DNA of 64,000 nucleotides. It comes from Hevea brasiliensis. Lineage: Eukaryota; Streptophyta; Magnoliopsida; Malpighiales; Euphorbiaceae. Under the pieces are notes generated by a model. The model made no database searches and was not told where the DNA came from. It saw nothing but the letters and a program-made list of their open reading frames with translations. Positions within the stretch are counted from its first letter, which is position 1, and each line of letters opens with the position of its first letter. The DNA is taken from the NCBI RefSeq assembly GCF_030052815.1, contig NC_079498.1, forward strand, positions 89,696,273-89,760,272. Direction: 5' to 3'. A program made the position numbers and the translations under genes. Below are positions 12,961 to 26,008 of this stretch, piece after piece.

Positions 12961-13120
12961 TAAGCAATATATAAATAATTAAAGAAATAAACAAAGTGCA
13001 CAAGAAAAAGAAATCTTCAGAAATGAAAATTAAATTTGTAAATTAAATATGAATATACATGTATATATTCAATAGGCGGCAGAGCCGGTCCGTTATGAAT
13101 ATATATATGTATATTTATGC

Positions 13121-13171
<51 letters not shown>
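12890..13171. repeat. AT-microsatellite-bounded block specific to the 5' LTR of A
   Basis: An (ATAA)n/(AT)n tract (12891-12958) and an (AT)n tract (13123-13171) bracket about 165 bases of single-copy sequence. In the 3' LTR the flanks (CACTTATAAATA and GTTAATTATTAGGCA) are joined by only a few bases near 31855-31877. It is either an insertion into this LTR or a deletion in the other. Confidence 0.7.
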
Positions 13172-13175
<4 letters not shown>

Positions 13176-13482
13176 ATTATTAGGCACGCCCTGTGTTACA
13201 TATGTAATTGATGACTTGTTATATATGTTGCTTTATCGCAATTTGGAGCTATGTGCGTGAGTTTGGTGTGTGTGATGTGTATATGGATATGGGTGGGACG
13301 AGTAGACGTGGTTAGAGCTTGACTCGCTGGGACCCGATCCTTATTATGGATAAGTCAAGATAGGCAAGGCTCAAGTTAATCTCGCTGGCCTCCGCATTTA
13401 GATATTAAGAGAAAGTCTGGCTTTTAGTTGATCTCATTGGTAGAGGTTAGAACTAAGAGAGCTGTCTAGGGGATCAGCTCCC

Positions 13483-13493
<11 letters not shown>

Positions 13494-13537
<44 letters not shown>
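13494..13537. repeat. (TG)n microsatellite
   Basis: A run of about 22 TG units in the 5' LTR of A. The corresponding 3' LTR position near 33265 has only a few units. Confidence 0.95.
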
Positions 13538-13539
<2 letters not shown>

Positions 13540-14184
13540 TATAAATTTGACACACAGGTATGTGAGTGCTCCAGATTGCCTGTGGTGTGATTATGACTTA
13601 ACTTATTTGAATTGTCTGAAAATGTTGCATTTCATTCTTAAGGATGCACTAGACTTAGATAGTTATAGAAATTGTATCTAAAATAAATATCTTACTCTAT
13701 AAGTCGAATGCTTACTCCTATTCACCCTATTTTTTCAGGCTACAGGAGGAGTTTTTTTCAGAACAACCTGTTTCCTTCTTCGCAGGTTTATTGGCAGTTA
13801 TGTATTTGTATTATTATTTTCCAAAATTATAATCTAGAACTCAGCATGTGTTGGCAGTAGTATTAAACTTGTCAGGTACTGTGTTAATTTTAGTTTTGGG
13901 TAGTAGTAAATGAAAAATTTTGTGATAGTTAAATAGTTTGTAAATGACGGCATCAGGATTGAGCTGGGCTCCCCTAGCTTTAATTTCTTATGGTTATCGG
14001 GTTGGGTTAGCCCAAATAAAGATATAATAATTTATTTTATTTTATTTTAGTTGCATTTTGGGCCTCAGTTTTTAGCTCTGGTTATGGATTTGGAAACAGT
14101 AAGGCTTAATATGAGCCTCGAGGGCTTTATGCTAGCCCAGATCCCAATGTCGGTCCGACCCATGAGATTGGGTCATGACAAAGT

Positions 14185-14196
14185 TAGTATTAGAGC
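14185..14196 (+). promoter_or_regulatory. Decayed primer-binding site of element A
   Basis: TAGTATTAGAGC lies four bases after the LTR end and differs from the initiator tRNA-Met complement TGGTATCAGAGC by two transitions. A second, better match (TGGTATCAGAGT) is at 14361-14372, within what looks like a duplicated leader segment. Confidence 0.75.
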
Positions 14197-17100
14197 AAAG
14201 TAGGGACAGCAATACGTAACGCCTATGATTCTTGAGAACTCTCATGGGTGAACTATGGCGAAGCGTGGCTCTCCGCCCAGGGGCTTGCAGGGACGGTGAT
14301 ACATAACGCTTGTAAGTGCTCTGATAGGTACACTCTTTTGCCACCATAGACAATGAAAGTTGGTATCAGAGTCAAAACTCCAAATTCATGGGAAGTGCAA
14401 GTCTAGGGATTTAAAAAGGGTCTTGTTCGGAGGTCACATGCGGAGTATAGGTTCCTATTTTGTTCTCTTCTATAATTCCTTGTTTCTAGATTTTGCGTTA
14501 TCTTTCAAGTAATATAAGAGTGCTTCAGTTAGCGTTTTAGTTTTTGCAAAGTACGTAGAGATGTGAAGTAGAGTTAGCAGACGTGTTAAAGTCTACCATG
14601 GGGATACGTATTCCAAAGTAATGTTGTGTTTCCATCATAGTGGCGCTAAATAGTGTGCCTTTCTAGTGCAAGGCATGAGGACATAAAGATATTTTTGACA
14701 TTATAGCTGCCTTAGATGGGAGTGAGGGTACCACTGTTGGCAGTTATCAGTGGATAGCCTAGTCAGAATAAGTTTATGTTATCAATGGGTTCAAGAGGGA
14801 TAAGAGATTAGGAAACTTAGTCTGTTGGGATGTATCATAGTAGCTATGCAATCTTCTCCATGTTTGTACTATAAGCTACAGATTACAGTACTGACATGGG
14901 ATTATTGTATAGAGCTGTGTGCATCTCTGTGGCACACCATAATGAGATTATTATAGACAGCCTCTGTTTTAGTATAGTTACGCCAGAACAGAGTTTTATT
15001 TCTGCAAAGGAGTTGGAAACTCCTAGTTAGGGGTTTAAAACCCTTGAGTTAGAACATCGAAGATCACAGTTGGGTGATAACTAGATTTAATGACTCAGTT
15101 ATCCTAACTTAAGTGCAGAGCTATAGCATAAGTGGCATGAGACTAGAGGTTTTTAGTATGATTACAGTGTAATGATGATGGGATCATCTAGTCTCCAGTA
15201 TGAGATCATTGGTAATGTTCGCATTATGGTGGACGTATTGCCTAAAGTTTAATGAAGGTAGCACATCCTTTGTGTGACAGTGGAGCGTAAGTACGGCTCT
15301 ACTCCCTAAAGGAGACTGGAGGTTATGAATAATATTTGTAGCCTATGAAATGGCATTCTAGAAAAGTTTACAACATAAAAAGAGAGTAGAAAGCCTTATA
15401 TAGTTGTGGTAATGCGATAGATGTAGTACCTCTTTTGCAATCAATTATGCTACAAAGTATGGTAACTTTTCTTTGGAGGAATAAAAGAGTATCACTAATA
15501 TAATGATCTGTGGAATGATGTCCTAAATGGGACTGTAGTGTGATAGGAAATAGTTGGTTTAGGTACCTCCTTAGGGAGAATCCAATTTTCGTTGTAAGGA
15601 TCATAAGGGATCAAATCATGATGGATGCAGAGCTTTTGAGCAGCAAAGGAAAAAGAAGATCCTGTAAATTCCCTCCTTAAGGTATTAGAGGATAGTTGTA
15701 GTTAAGTAAAGGAAAAGACAATGACTACAAGTCAGCAAAAATAAGTCATAAAATAATAGTAGATAAAAAGAAATGTAGAAATGAAAATTTAGATAGTTGG
15801 TTTCAGATGTAACAGGAAAGAAATTCGAATGGTAGTAGAAGTGCTAATCAGAGTGGTTAGAGGACCAATTCTAAGCAACATCAAGGTGTTGATAACTTGA
15901 TAGAGACAGTGAAGGGATATAAGTTTATGACATGACAGTCAAGTCAAGAAAGAGAGCAAAACTACAGAATAAAATAGTCAAAGTTTGATTTGGGTAAGAT
16001 AAAGGAGTTGGCTAAAGAAGAAATTGAAAGGCCCAAATTAGGATAAGATTAGGAAGGCTACAGTTAAGATACAAAGGAGGTAAAATGCGGTTCTAGTAAG
16101 GGTAAACGAGGTAAACAGAAAAGTAAGGATAACATTTGTTAAGGTATAAAACCTAGAAGTGTAGGACTTAGAGTAAGTCATAGTTTAGGCAATGTCAAAA
16201 GCCAAAACATAGAGTTTAGAGTTACAGAATATAGATCAAACTCTATCTATTCCCGTTCCCAAGATAGAGTAGGTAGTAATGGGATAAGACTCATTTAAAC
16301 TTCTAATAGTATGAGGAAAGTTAGTTGATGAATGTAACCAGAGTAAGCAAAAGGTATAGGAGGAACAATGGTGTCTTAAATTGTCTTATCAGGCAAAGGA
16401 GTGAATCGATAAGTAGTAAGTTAATAAAAGTAAACCTAATGGTTCAAATAGGTATGACGAGCAAAAAGGGATGGTGGAAAATGGCACATAGGCTGGTCAT
16501 GAGTAGAGATGGTGAAATAGCAGTTAAATGATCTGCAATCACGGATTAGATAAGCATTTTCATTATGACCAATAGGGTCACTTTATAAGGAAACATGAAT
16601 AAAAATAAGTGACAGAACGACATTAGGAAATAGAGCAGGAAGGGAGGTTCTGTCAAGGTAACCCAATTAATTAAGAATTTGAGGGGCACTAGTACGTACC
16701 CAATCTCCTGAGGCAAAAATGATGGTAAATGCATACCTAATGTCAAGGATGGAAGGACATTTAGGGTCATGTTGCAACCCTTCTGAACTATAAGCTGGAG
16801 GAAATACTATGTATGGATGAGTTTAAGTGGAGGAAATTATAGCTAATGAGCAAATTTAATGCTAAAGTTTGGAGAGTTGCGGGTAGTATATATGGTTATA
16901 TTAAGGGGAATGAACACATGAAGTATCTTGTATAGGATTATAGCATAGCACACATTTCCCACAATTATGTTAGTTTAGGTGAAACTTATAGTTTCAAGGG
17001 CTCATATCTAACCATGATGAGCAATTTCCTACAAGGGTGGTAGGGAATAATAACATTCTTATGGTCAAGTTGGGAAAGGAGATATAAAAAGAATTTCCAT

Positions 17101-18294
17101 GATCAATTACAAGTGTTACATAATGTGAAGGATGTGCTGGTAGGAGCCAATCGTAAGGTTACAATTCTGAAAGTAATGAAACTAGTAATTAAGATAGGAC
17201 TAAGAAATAAAAAGAAGGTTAAAGTTGAGGATGAGATGGACATCCTTGAAGGAAAAAGGTCTAAGGGTGAGAGAGGACAAAGGTTAAAGAATAAGTACAG
17301 TAGGTTGAAAAGATGTCAATAGTAGCAGAAGCAGGAAAAAAAAAAAAGAAATGGATAAGATACAAAGGACATGAGAAAAGCTTAGTAGCATTGGTTACAA
17401 TGATGAGAATAAAAAGGAATAAGTGTGCTAAGGACACATTAAGAGATGTTTAAAACAAGTTATGGTGAGATAATAGATTAAAAGAATAATTAAGCCTCAA
17501 TTTAAGTACCAATGTGCCAAGAAGCATGTCAGATAGTAAGAAGTTTTAAGCAGAAGTCAAGAAACTCTCTTTTTAGAAAAGGAGTAGGATATGATAATTT
17601 GCATTGACTGGGTGGCTTGGGAATACATAGACTTTTGTTAGGTCAAAGAACAGACACAGTCCACTTTCTAATATTGGTATATAGAATATGGATGTTCAAC
17701 ACTTGGATGGAGCTCTACATGACTAGTTACAAAAGATGGACTAGAATTGGTCTAAGGACCTTAATAATGACATAAAGTAGATTAGAAATTAGAAATATCA
17801 TGGGAGAGAGAAGATGCACAGGTGTTAACCATTGGAGTCATAGGACAAGTAAAGATTTCAAGCAAGATGCCTATGATAGGTCCTACAGGAAAAACATCTC
17901 ATAGGATACCATAGGATAAGGAACATAAGTCATGTCTTTAGGAAGTAGAGATTGTTGAAATAAAGGAATGGAGACTGAAGTCACTAAAAGACATGTTGGG
18001 GTGCAATGAAAGAGAGGTAAGCACCAAATTGATTGAAGTTATGAGATATCAAGTCAAGCGTAGTGGAGGTATAGTGAGTACTTAAGATGTCAGAAAAATG
18101 GTCAATGAATAGTTAAGAGGTAAGAGTTTCTCTAGGAAAGAATGATGATAGCTAGGACCCTATACCAGAGTCTAAGAACAGAAGAAATACGTTCAATAGC
18201 GCATGGATAATCCAACAAACTGGTGATCACATTTGTTGTAATCATCTTCTTTTTCTTTTCCCGTTTGTTTGAACATTTGGTGATGAATGTTCTT
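14197..18294 (+). pseudogene. Degenerate internal region of element A
   Basis: There is no open frame of useful length and stops are frequent in all frames. A trace of the pol protease end can be read near 17587-17640 (DMIICIDWVAWEY against the family motif DVILGMDWLA), which shows a coding gypsy element once stood here. I could not place gag, RT or integrase securely. The region is poor in C on the plus strand, as expected for long decay of methylated cytosines. At about 4.1 kb it is slightly shorter than the internal regions of B and C. Confidence 0.6.
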
Positions 18295-18307
18295 AAGGGG
18301 GGAAGAT
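18295..18307 (+). promoter_or_regulatory. Polypurine tract of element A
   Basis: AAGGGGGGAAGA directly precedes the 3' LTR start, where second-strand DNA synthesis is primed. Confidence 0.8.
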
Positions 18308-18895
18308 TTTAATAACCTAAATTTTTTTAAAATATAAGATTTATAAATTTTAATAATAATTTAATATTACTTTAATATTATTTTAATTAATTTACAACTT
18401 CACAATATATTATTACTATTATTTTTATTAAAGTTTTAGTTAAATTTAATTTTTTAAATGTGATAAATTAGATTTGGACTTAGTTGAAGAGAATTTTGGA
18501 CTTAGTAAGAAAATTTTAAAAGTTGAAGGACCTAAATGTAATTTTTATTCAAAGGTTAAAAAAAAAGGGTACACTGATGGGACGTAAAGAAGGAAAAAAA
18601 TAAAATATTTTAATAAAATAATATATTTATTTTAAAAAAATTAAAAGTATTATATATATATATATATAAAGGTTGAAAAGACTAGTGCAGAATTTGACCC
18701 TTTAAAAAAAAAAACAATTAAAAATGGAAACACACCCCCCCCCCCCCAGTTCTCTCTCCTTTCCCCACCCTTTTCTTCCCTTTTCTTCTTTTTCTTTTTC
18801 AGCAACTGCCTCCTTACGTCAGCCAGTGACTCCTGCATTGACCGGTGATATCACCAGTGGCAGTGGGGGTCCAGAATCTAGCCAACAGTAGGCAA

Positions 18896-18942
<47 letters not shown>

Positions 18943-19173
18943 AAACATCCGGCCAAAATTTGGCCATTCTGGCTTGTGACCGGTGACCACCTCAGCTCTA
19001 GCCGATCCCTCAAGAGCTCAGCTTCATTTTTTAAGTAGCCTCACTATCGGTGGCTGCCAGAATCATGCAAAATAAGGAGAGAGAAAAATGGATATTTTTT
19101 TAGTTTTCCAGCCACTTTTTTGCATCTGACCTTTAGATCGGAACTCCGAGAACAATGATAAACTGAGGGCGAC
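18308..19173 (+). repeat. 3' LTR of element A, first part
   Basis: It aligns with the beginning of the 5' LTR (11135 to about 12067), including the TA run, the C/T-rich block and the GA-rich block. The first two bases are TT instead of TG. It stops exactly at the insertion point of element B; the last five bases GCGAC are B's left target-site copy. Confidence 0.88.
18899..18943. repeat. (GA)n microsatellite
   Basis: An AG/GA run in the 3' LTR of A, expanded compared with the interrupted GA tract near 11803-11834 of the 5' LTR. Confidence 0.9.
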
Positions 19174-22100
19174 TGTAACACCCCTATACTAAGTAGTCTA
19201 TACATTTTACTATTTCGGTGACTAGTATCTGTCCAGATAGTCAGGATGTCTAGAACTATATCTGTGTCATCTAAAAAATCCGTAAATAAAAATTAAGAGA
19301 AATTATATGAATGTGAAATGGAAGTAAGGAAAATAAAGCATTATCGGTTAAATAAGCTGAGGTCCCAGCGATGGGTGACCGAATCGAGAAGTGACTGCGA
19401 GCTCAGTTGCTACCCTAATTTCTTGTGAGACCCTATGACACTCCAGGCTTAGGGATAATTGCAAAGCTAATGGTAATGTGAAAACCACAGAAAAGAATAG
19501 AGAACCAGTTCAAATTATTGAATGAGAGTTTAGGAAGTAGCCTAGTACTATTAGAAAAACTGATCAGACCGATAAGGGGCAATTTGGTCAATTCACCCTT
19601 AGAGGTGACACTTGGCCTAAATGTCCATTGAAATGTAAGAAATTAAAATTATGAAAAATAAATTAAAAGAGAAGAGGTGTATGGAAGAAAAGAAAAAGGA
19701 AAAGAAAAATTCAAAAATTAAGTTGATTATGACATCATCAATTATGCAAACATGACTTAATTAAAATTATAATTTTAAATTGTGAAAAATTGAGGATAAT
19801 TATCATTAAAATGAGACAAAATTAAAAAGAAAAAAATTAGTCTTCTTCTATCCCAACTTTGCCATCCCTCTCTCTCTCATGTTCTCTCTCAACATTTCAC
19901 CATTAACAATCAACTTCAAGCTTCCAAACTCCCAAATTTAACCCTAATTTTTATAGTCTCTCCACTAAAAACCCTTAATTAGACTTTGGTAAGAAGAATT
20001 GAAGAGAGGATTTCAAGAAATAAGTGGAGATTAAGAAGATTGAAAAGCTCCATATAGAGGTAAGTCTCTCTCTCTCTTCACTTAAGTTAGTTTATACTTG
20101 TGAAAATGAGGTTAAGCAAGTAGAAATTAACTTAAGAATTGAAAAAAATTCAAGCATAGACTCAAGCCATAAAATTCGGTCAGCTTGATGGGGCTAGGGT
20201 TTGATGGAAATTTATGGAACTAAATGTGTATTCAAGCTTAAATGAGTAAGTAGATATGATTAGAATACTTCAATTGCATGAATTGTGGCAATTGGAAAAT
20301 TAAGGTTCATAGTGATTAGGGTTTTGGAGGAATTTGGGGATTTTTGAGAATTATTGACCAATTGATGTGCATAATGCTCAATTTTGGTCATTTAGTGTGT
20401 TTTGAATTGGGAATTGAGGAATGGAATTAAGATAAGTTGTGGTTATGGAATTGTTGAATTCTGAAACTAATGAGTCCAGCTAGGTTAAAGGGCCATAAGT
20501 TGAATTGTGTTGCTCCAATTGGTGTGAGGCCAATTTGAGATGAAATTAGGGTCATAATTCTACATTTTTTTATGAAGAAACCTTGCCCAAAAACTAACCA
20601 TAAGTTAGTCTAAAATTTGGTTGAATCTGGAATTGGTGCACTGATTCTAGGCAGAATTGACTAAATGAACAGTATATGTTCAAATGGTCATAGCTTTGTA
20701 TAGAGAGGTCCATATGACCTAATTTTTAAACCATTGGAAAGCTTACACATAGTAGAACAACTTTTATAGAGAACAGAAACCCAAATTCTAACCATAACCT
20801 AGTCAAATTGATAACCAAAATTAGGTCATCAAAACTGCCAGAGCCAAATTTTCCCAGAAATTCTGGACAATTACCAATCCTGCCAGTTATGGTAAAAATA
20901 CCATAACTTGAGTTACAAAACTCCAATTGGAGTAATTCAAAAAGGGAATTAAATTAGACACATTAAGGAACAACTTTGATGAGGAAAGTTTAGCCAAATT
21001 TTTACTGTTGAATGGTCCAATGAAATAGTAAACATAAGACCAAATCTGAAATTTTGAAATAACTTCTAATGAGCCTTGAATTATAATTAGCAACTAATGC
21101 CAACAAAATTATGACCCAAAGTGTAGTAGGACCATGTGTTTAGAAATTGTATACTTATTAATTATGAAAAAGTCAAAAATTTACATGAATAATAATGTGA
21201 ATAGTAACTACACTATCATCAAATACAAATAACCCAACCTTTTATGACTTTATAAGTAACTTGAGTATGAAAAATTCAATTGTTGGATTAATTATTTAGA
21301 AATGAGTTGAATGGGTATTGAAACAATTTAATTATGTGTTTCAGTGGGAAAGGAGCCTTCCAAGGAATGAGGTAGAGTAGATTGAGTTAAGGCAAACAAA
21401 AGAGGTTTGTGCATAACAATTTTTATATTCTTTGTCTCTACTAGAAAATTTATTTGGATGAGTGTGTTGTGAACAATTTATGATTTTTATGGCTTTGAGA
21501 AATTTATTTGAGAAATATTGTGTTGCTTAAATTATAAGTGAAAATTTTGAATGATACATGACTAGTGTTGAAATTAAATTGTTTGAATGAAATGGTTTGC
21601 ATTGGATTTTGAATTCACACTTGGCATTGCAAATCTGTTGTGTTCCTCCTCCATTATGGAGTTGAGATTGATTATGTTCCTCCCTCTCTGGCTTACCAGT
21701 TTGATGTTGAGATCGGAAGAGTACTCATATAGCTAGCTAGCCACCTCCCTCATTAATTTCGATTAGTGAGGTTATAGATTACTTTGTCATGGTGTACAAC
21801 ACAGCATTAATCGTGAAATTTTGTGTCATAACCTAAGTTATGTAATTATTGGCGACACTATTGTTTATAATTTATTTTGATAAATTGTTGTTAAAAATAT
21901 TAATATTAGCTTTGTGAACTATGATTACAAGAATTTTTAAATTTCTGTTTACCAATGAATGGTTTCATTTTTAGTGATTTTTGGAATTTATTGTTATGCA
22001 CCGCTGAGTAAATTACTCAGTGATGACTTTTCTTGCTGTCGCAGATAGGGAGAAGGATAAAGCAGCAGAATGAGCTACTTCTAACTGTAGTTCAAGAAAC

Positions 22101-22656
22101 TTTTGGATCTTGTATGGGTATAATATTTTATACCCTTATAAATTTTTTTTTATGTAAATTATTGTCCATATGTATCTATAGAACTAGTTGAGCAGTTATA
22201 CAATTAAAATTGTAATATTAATATTTTGTCCTCTTTTCTGGAATTGAAAATTTTATATATGAATTGCACTGAATTAAATGATATTGAGATTGCTAAAAAT
22301 TGTATTGATTTGCATGGGATTGTGTTGAGATTAAATGGAGTTGTGGATATTGTACATGTTGGAAGTGTTTTTAACAGGTTTGGAAGATCTGTTTTCTCAA
22401 TTTCTAGCCAGCATTCTGCCAAAATTTCTGTAAAATTTTTGAAATTCCAAATAAATCAAAATTTAAATTCATGACGTAAACTTCAATTAAAGGCTTTTTA
22501 GTAATTATTCAACATTACTTTACACTTTAAAATGAATGGAAATTTATTTAAAATCTCTTGTAGTATATTTAATGGGTTATCGGTAGGAGAAGTTCGGTAA
22601 TTCATCAGGTATACTACAGGATCATGTTTTGCCTTACAGAGGAGTAAGGTATGACA
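19174..22656 (+). repeat. 5' LTR of element B (3.5 kb)
   Basis: It starts TGTAACACCCC and ends GGTATGACA. It holds pyrimidine-rich blocks near 19860 and 20060 and AT-rich remainder, with no gene. The short open frames within it are not shared convincingly by the partner LTR. Confidence 0.92.
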
Positions 22657-22664
22657 TGTGTTAG

Positions 22665-22676
22665 TGGTATCAGAGC
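22665..22676 (+). promoter_or_regulatory. Primer-binding site of element B
   Basis: TGGTATCAGAGC is a perfect 12-base complement to initiator tRNA-Met, eight bases after the LTR end. Confidence 0.92.
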
Positions 22677-22846
22677 AATGTTTTGAAATGAGTTTTGAAC
22701 CATGAACTTGAAACATTTTCTTGATTAGTGCAACTACTCAAGTGTTCTTAATTGATACATATGATGCATTTACATCATGAATATGAACTAATGAAGATAA
22801 TTCTTCTTGTGTTGGTTGTCAAGGAGTAGAATTCTTGTAAATTGAA

Positions 22847-24050
22847 ATGGAAGAAGGAGATCGCTCAATTGAGCAATCAGTTGAAGCTGAGGCATAAGGA
22901 GAAGCCCTAGCTCTTCAGAATATTAGTGGGTTAGCTACACCAGCTCCACCTATGCTGCAGTTTTCTGGTCAGTTTGCTCAACAGATGGCTACTTTATTCC
23001 AATAAATGGCTGGAAATATGCCAGCACAACCCCCAATTCAAGCACCAGCAGTACAACCACAGCCTCCAGCCAAGCAATATGATAAACTGACCAAATATGG
23101 GGCTACTGAGTTTAAGGGTACTGTGGACCCTTTGGAAGCAGAGCAGTGGATTGAAAGGATGGAAAGAGTATTTAAAAAACTTCATTGCACAGAAGAACTA
23201 AAGTTTAAATACTCGGTTTCTCTGCTGCAAGGGGATGCGAATGAGTGGTGGAAGACTATCCCACACAGTCTAGTGGAGCCCCCAGTTCTAACATGGTCAA
23301 ATTTTCTAAGAGAGTTTAGACAAAAATGGGTCCCTGATACATACGTTGACATGAATCTACAAGAATTCCTGAATTTGAAGCAAGGGGATAGAACAGTAGG
23401 AGAATATGAGAGGGACTTTTCTAGACTGAGTCACTATGCTGAAAGCCTACTTACCACCAGCAGAGATCGATGCAAAAATTTAAAATCGGGTTAAGACTAA
23501 GTTTTAGACTGCAAGTGGTGGGGTTCAAACACCAGAACTTTTTAGAACTGATTTCACAAGCACTGGAGCTAGAAAGAATTGAATTAGAAGGCACACCTAA
23601 AAAGGGGTCAGAGGAGAAAGAGAAGAGTGAAAAGACTTTGGGTTAAGCTTCGGGTAGTGGATCAGGAAAGAGGAAAAATTTTAAAGGATCCAGATCTCGT
23701 AAGTCTGGTAGAGGTAGATCCTCAGGACAGAGGCCACCTAGGTCTACCCAATAGACATCTAGAGAGACATTGTCAGTCCGCACTTGTGAAACCTGTGGAA
23801 AGGTGCACGGTGGAATATGCTACAAAGCCACAGAGGCATGTTATAACTGTGGCGGCACTAGTCATTTTGCTAAGGATTATACGAGTGCACACCGTTCTGG
23901 ACCACCTGCTACTTCAGAGGGATCAGCCCAAGTTTCTACCCACAGAAGTTCACCATCAATTGGCAAAGGTAGAGGCAGAGGTACGGGTAGTACACTCGGT
24001 AGCCAGAGTACAATAAATCAGCCAGAGCCAAGTGCCGCACCTGCTAGAGT
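22847..24050 (+). pseudogene. gag of element B, broken
   Basis: The likely start is the ATG at 22847, about 170 bases after the PBS. The frame meets two stops (TAA at 22895 and TAA at 23003) and is then open from 23006 to 23494. This part contains the gag core (EAEQWIERMERVFKKL, LQGDANEWWKTIPHS, NFLREFRQKWVPDTY and a GDRTVGEYERDF segment). It ends in a frameshift near 23490. The nucleocapsid zinc knuckle, in another frame near 23845, reads CYNCGGTSHFAKDY: its last cysteine is tyrosine, so the CCHC metal site is incomplete. In the family, Gag assembles the particle and binds RNA. Confidence 0.88.
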
Positions 24051-25530
24051 ATGCACTATGCGACAGAGGGAAGAGGCAGAGACATTTGATATTGTAGCTG
24101 ATACATTCTCTATCTTTGAACAAGATATACATGTGCTATTTGATCCTGGGTCTACTCACTCTTATATTAGTGCCAGCATCACTTGTTTTATTATTGTTCC
24201 TTATGTGAAAATGGATTTTGAGGTGCTAGTAACTAGTCCGTTAGGACAAGAGGTTAGGGTTAACAGAATGTATAAGGATTGTCCTTTGGTGATCCAAGGA
24301 CACACTTTCCTATCTGATTTGATTGAAATGCCCTTCAGAGATTATGATATCATCTTGGGTATGGATTGGTTAGCTAGGTATCATACAATGATTGACTGTA
24401 GATTGAAGATAGTCACTTTTGGTCTCCCTTAGTATGGTGATGTAGTAATACATGGGGAGAGGTAGTTACTACCATCAAACCTTATTTCAGCTGCACTTAC
24501 TAGAAAAATGATCTGGAAGGGGTGTCAATCTTATTTGGCTCATGTGAGAGACACCCAAGTGGGGAACCAAGTATTGAAAAGTATCCCTACAGTATGTGAC
24601 TTTCCAGATGTGTTTCCTGAAAAATTGCTAGGGTTACCTCCGAAAAGAGCAATGCAGTTTGAAATAAAAGTTGTGCCTAGTGTGGACCCAATCTCCATTA
24701 CACCTTATAGAATGGCACCTACTGAGTTGAGGGAGTTGAAGGTGCAGTTGCAAGAATTGCTTGATAAGGACTTCATTCGCCCCAGTGTATCACCTTGGGG
24801 AGCGCCAGTATTGTTTGTTAAGAAGAAAGATGGTACTCTCCATCTGTGTATCGACTGTAGACAGTTGAATAAGGTGACCATAAAGAATAGATATCCGTTG
24901 CCCCGCATAAATGATTTGTTTGATCAGTTGAAGGGTGCAGCTGTGTTCTCCAAAATTGACTTGAGATCGGGGTATTATCAGTTGAAGGTGCAAGAGCAGA
25001 GCATTCCTAAAACTACCTTCGGAACTCGATATGGCCACTATGAGTTTCTGGTTATGCCATTTAGGTTAACCAATGCTCCAGCTACTTTTATGGACCTAAT
25101 GAACACTAACTTCAGGCCATATCTAGATCAGTTTGTTATGGTATTTATTGACGATATCTTGGTGTATTCAAAGAATGCAGAGGAGCAAGATAGGCACCTG
25201 AGGAATGTGCTATAGACCCTAAGGGAGAAACAGCTGTATGCCAAGCTATCGAAGTATGAATTTTGACTGAAGGAAATTTCTTTCTTGGGGCACATTGTAT
25301 CAGCTGAAGGCATTAAGGTAGATCCCAACAAGGTAGAAGCTATCCTTAATTAGAAGCCACCCAGAAATGTCACAGAAGTTCACGGTTTTCTGGGTTTAAC
25401 TGGTTAAGTTACTACCACCATTTTGTAAAAGGGTTTTCTATGTTAGCATCTCCACTGACCAAGCTGCTTCGGAAAGATGTAAAATTTCAGTGAACTGATA
25501 AATGCTAGCAGAGTTTTGATGAGTTAAAGA
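24051..25530 (+). pseudogene. pol of element B: protease and reverse transcriptase, broken
   Basis: The protease region has the active-site segment FDPGSTHSYIS (serine of the usual D-S/T-G replaced by proline) and the later DIILGMDWLARYH, and stops at 24430. RT is open from 24508 to 25215: it has the N-terminal [33 protein letters not shown] and the catalytic FIDDILVYS, so the polymerase aspartates are intact. Stops follow at 25213, 25264 and about 25351, and the connection region is frameshifted near 25405. RT copies element RNA into DNA inside the particle; this copy cannot make a full enzyme. Confidence 0.92.
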
Positions 25531-25940
25531 GATGTTTGACTGAAGCTCCAGTCCTGACTTTACTTACTCCGAGTAAAGAGTACACTGTATACAATGATGC
25601 TTCTCACAATGGGCTAGGCTGTGTACTAATGCAAGACCAAAATGTCATTGCTTATACATCACATCAGCTGAAACCACATGAGAGAAACTACCTTACACAT
25701 GATTTGAAGCTTGCTGCCATAGTATTTGCTCTGAAAATCTGGAGATACTATTTGTATGGGGAGAAGTGTTACATCTACATAGATCACAAGAGCTTGAAAT
25801 ATCTGGGCACGCAAAAGGAGTTGAATTTGAGACAAAGGAGGTGGTTAGAACTGATAAAGGACTAAAAGGCAAATGTGTAGCTGATGCCTTACGTCGTGAG
25901 ACTATGGCTAGTTTAAGGGTTTCTCCTTTGTCTATGATAC
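25531..25940 (+). pseudogene. pol of element B: RNase H
   Basis: Open from 25536 to 25865. The gypsy RNase H signature is clear: [14 protein letters not shown] with the first catalytic Asp, the glutamate-containing helix replaced around [16 protein letters not shown] (lysine where most relatives have glutamate), then the Asp-containing [10 protein letters not shown]. The frame ends at TAA just after RRWLELIKD and resumes with KCVADALRRE in another frame near 25870, so a short deletion is likely. RNase H degrades the RNA strand during reverse transcription. Confidence 0.88.
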
Positions 25941-26008
25941 ATGAGTTGAGGGTATTGCATGCTTATCTAGAGATAGATGATGAGGGACAGATGATAGCTA
26001 CCTAGCAA

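Larger units (their letters stand above)
11135..14180 (+). repeat. 5' LTR of element A (3.0 kb)
   Basis: It begins TGTAATAACC and ends GGGTCATGACA. It is uninterrupted and therefore preserves the empty-site versions of the two later insertions seen in the 3' LTR: GCGAT at 12063-12067 for element B and ATATG at 13281-13285 for the TRIM. It also carries several microsatellites, and a block of about 280 bases (roughly 12890-13171) that is missing from the 3' LTR. No gene is present. Confidence 0.88.

Noticed and set aside
13493..13681. Cys/Val-repeat open frame
   Set aside because: It is a translation of a (TG)n microsatellite.
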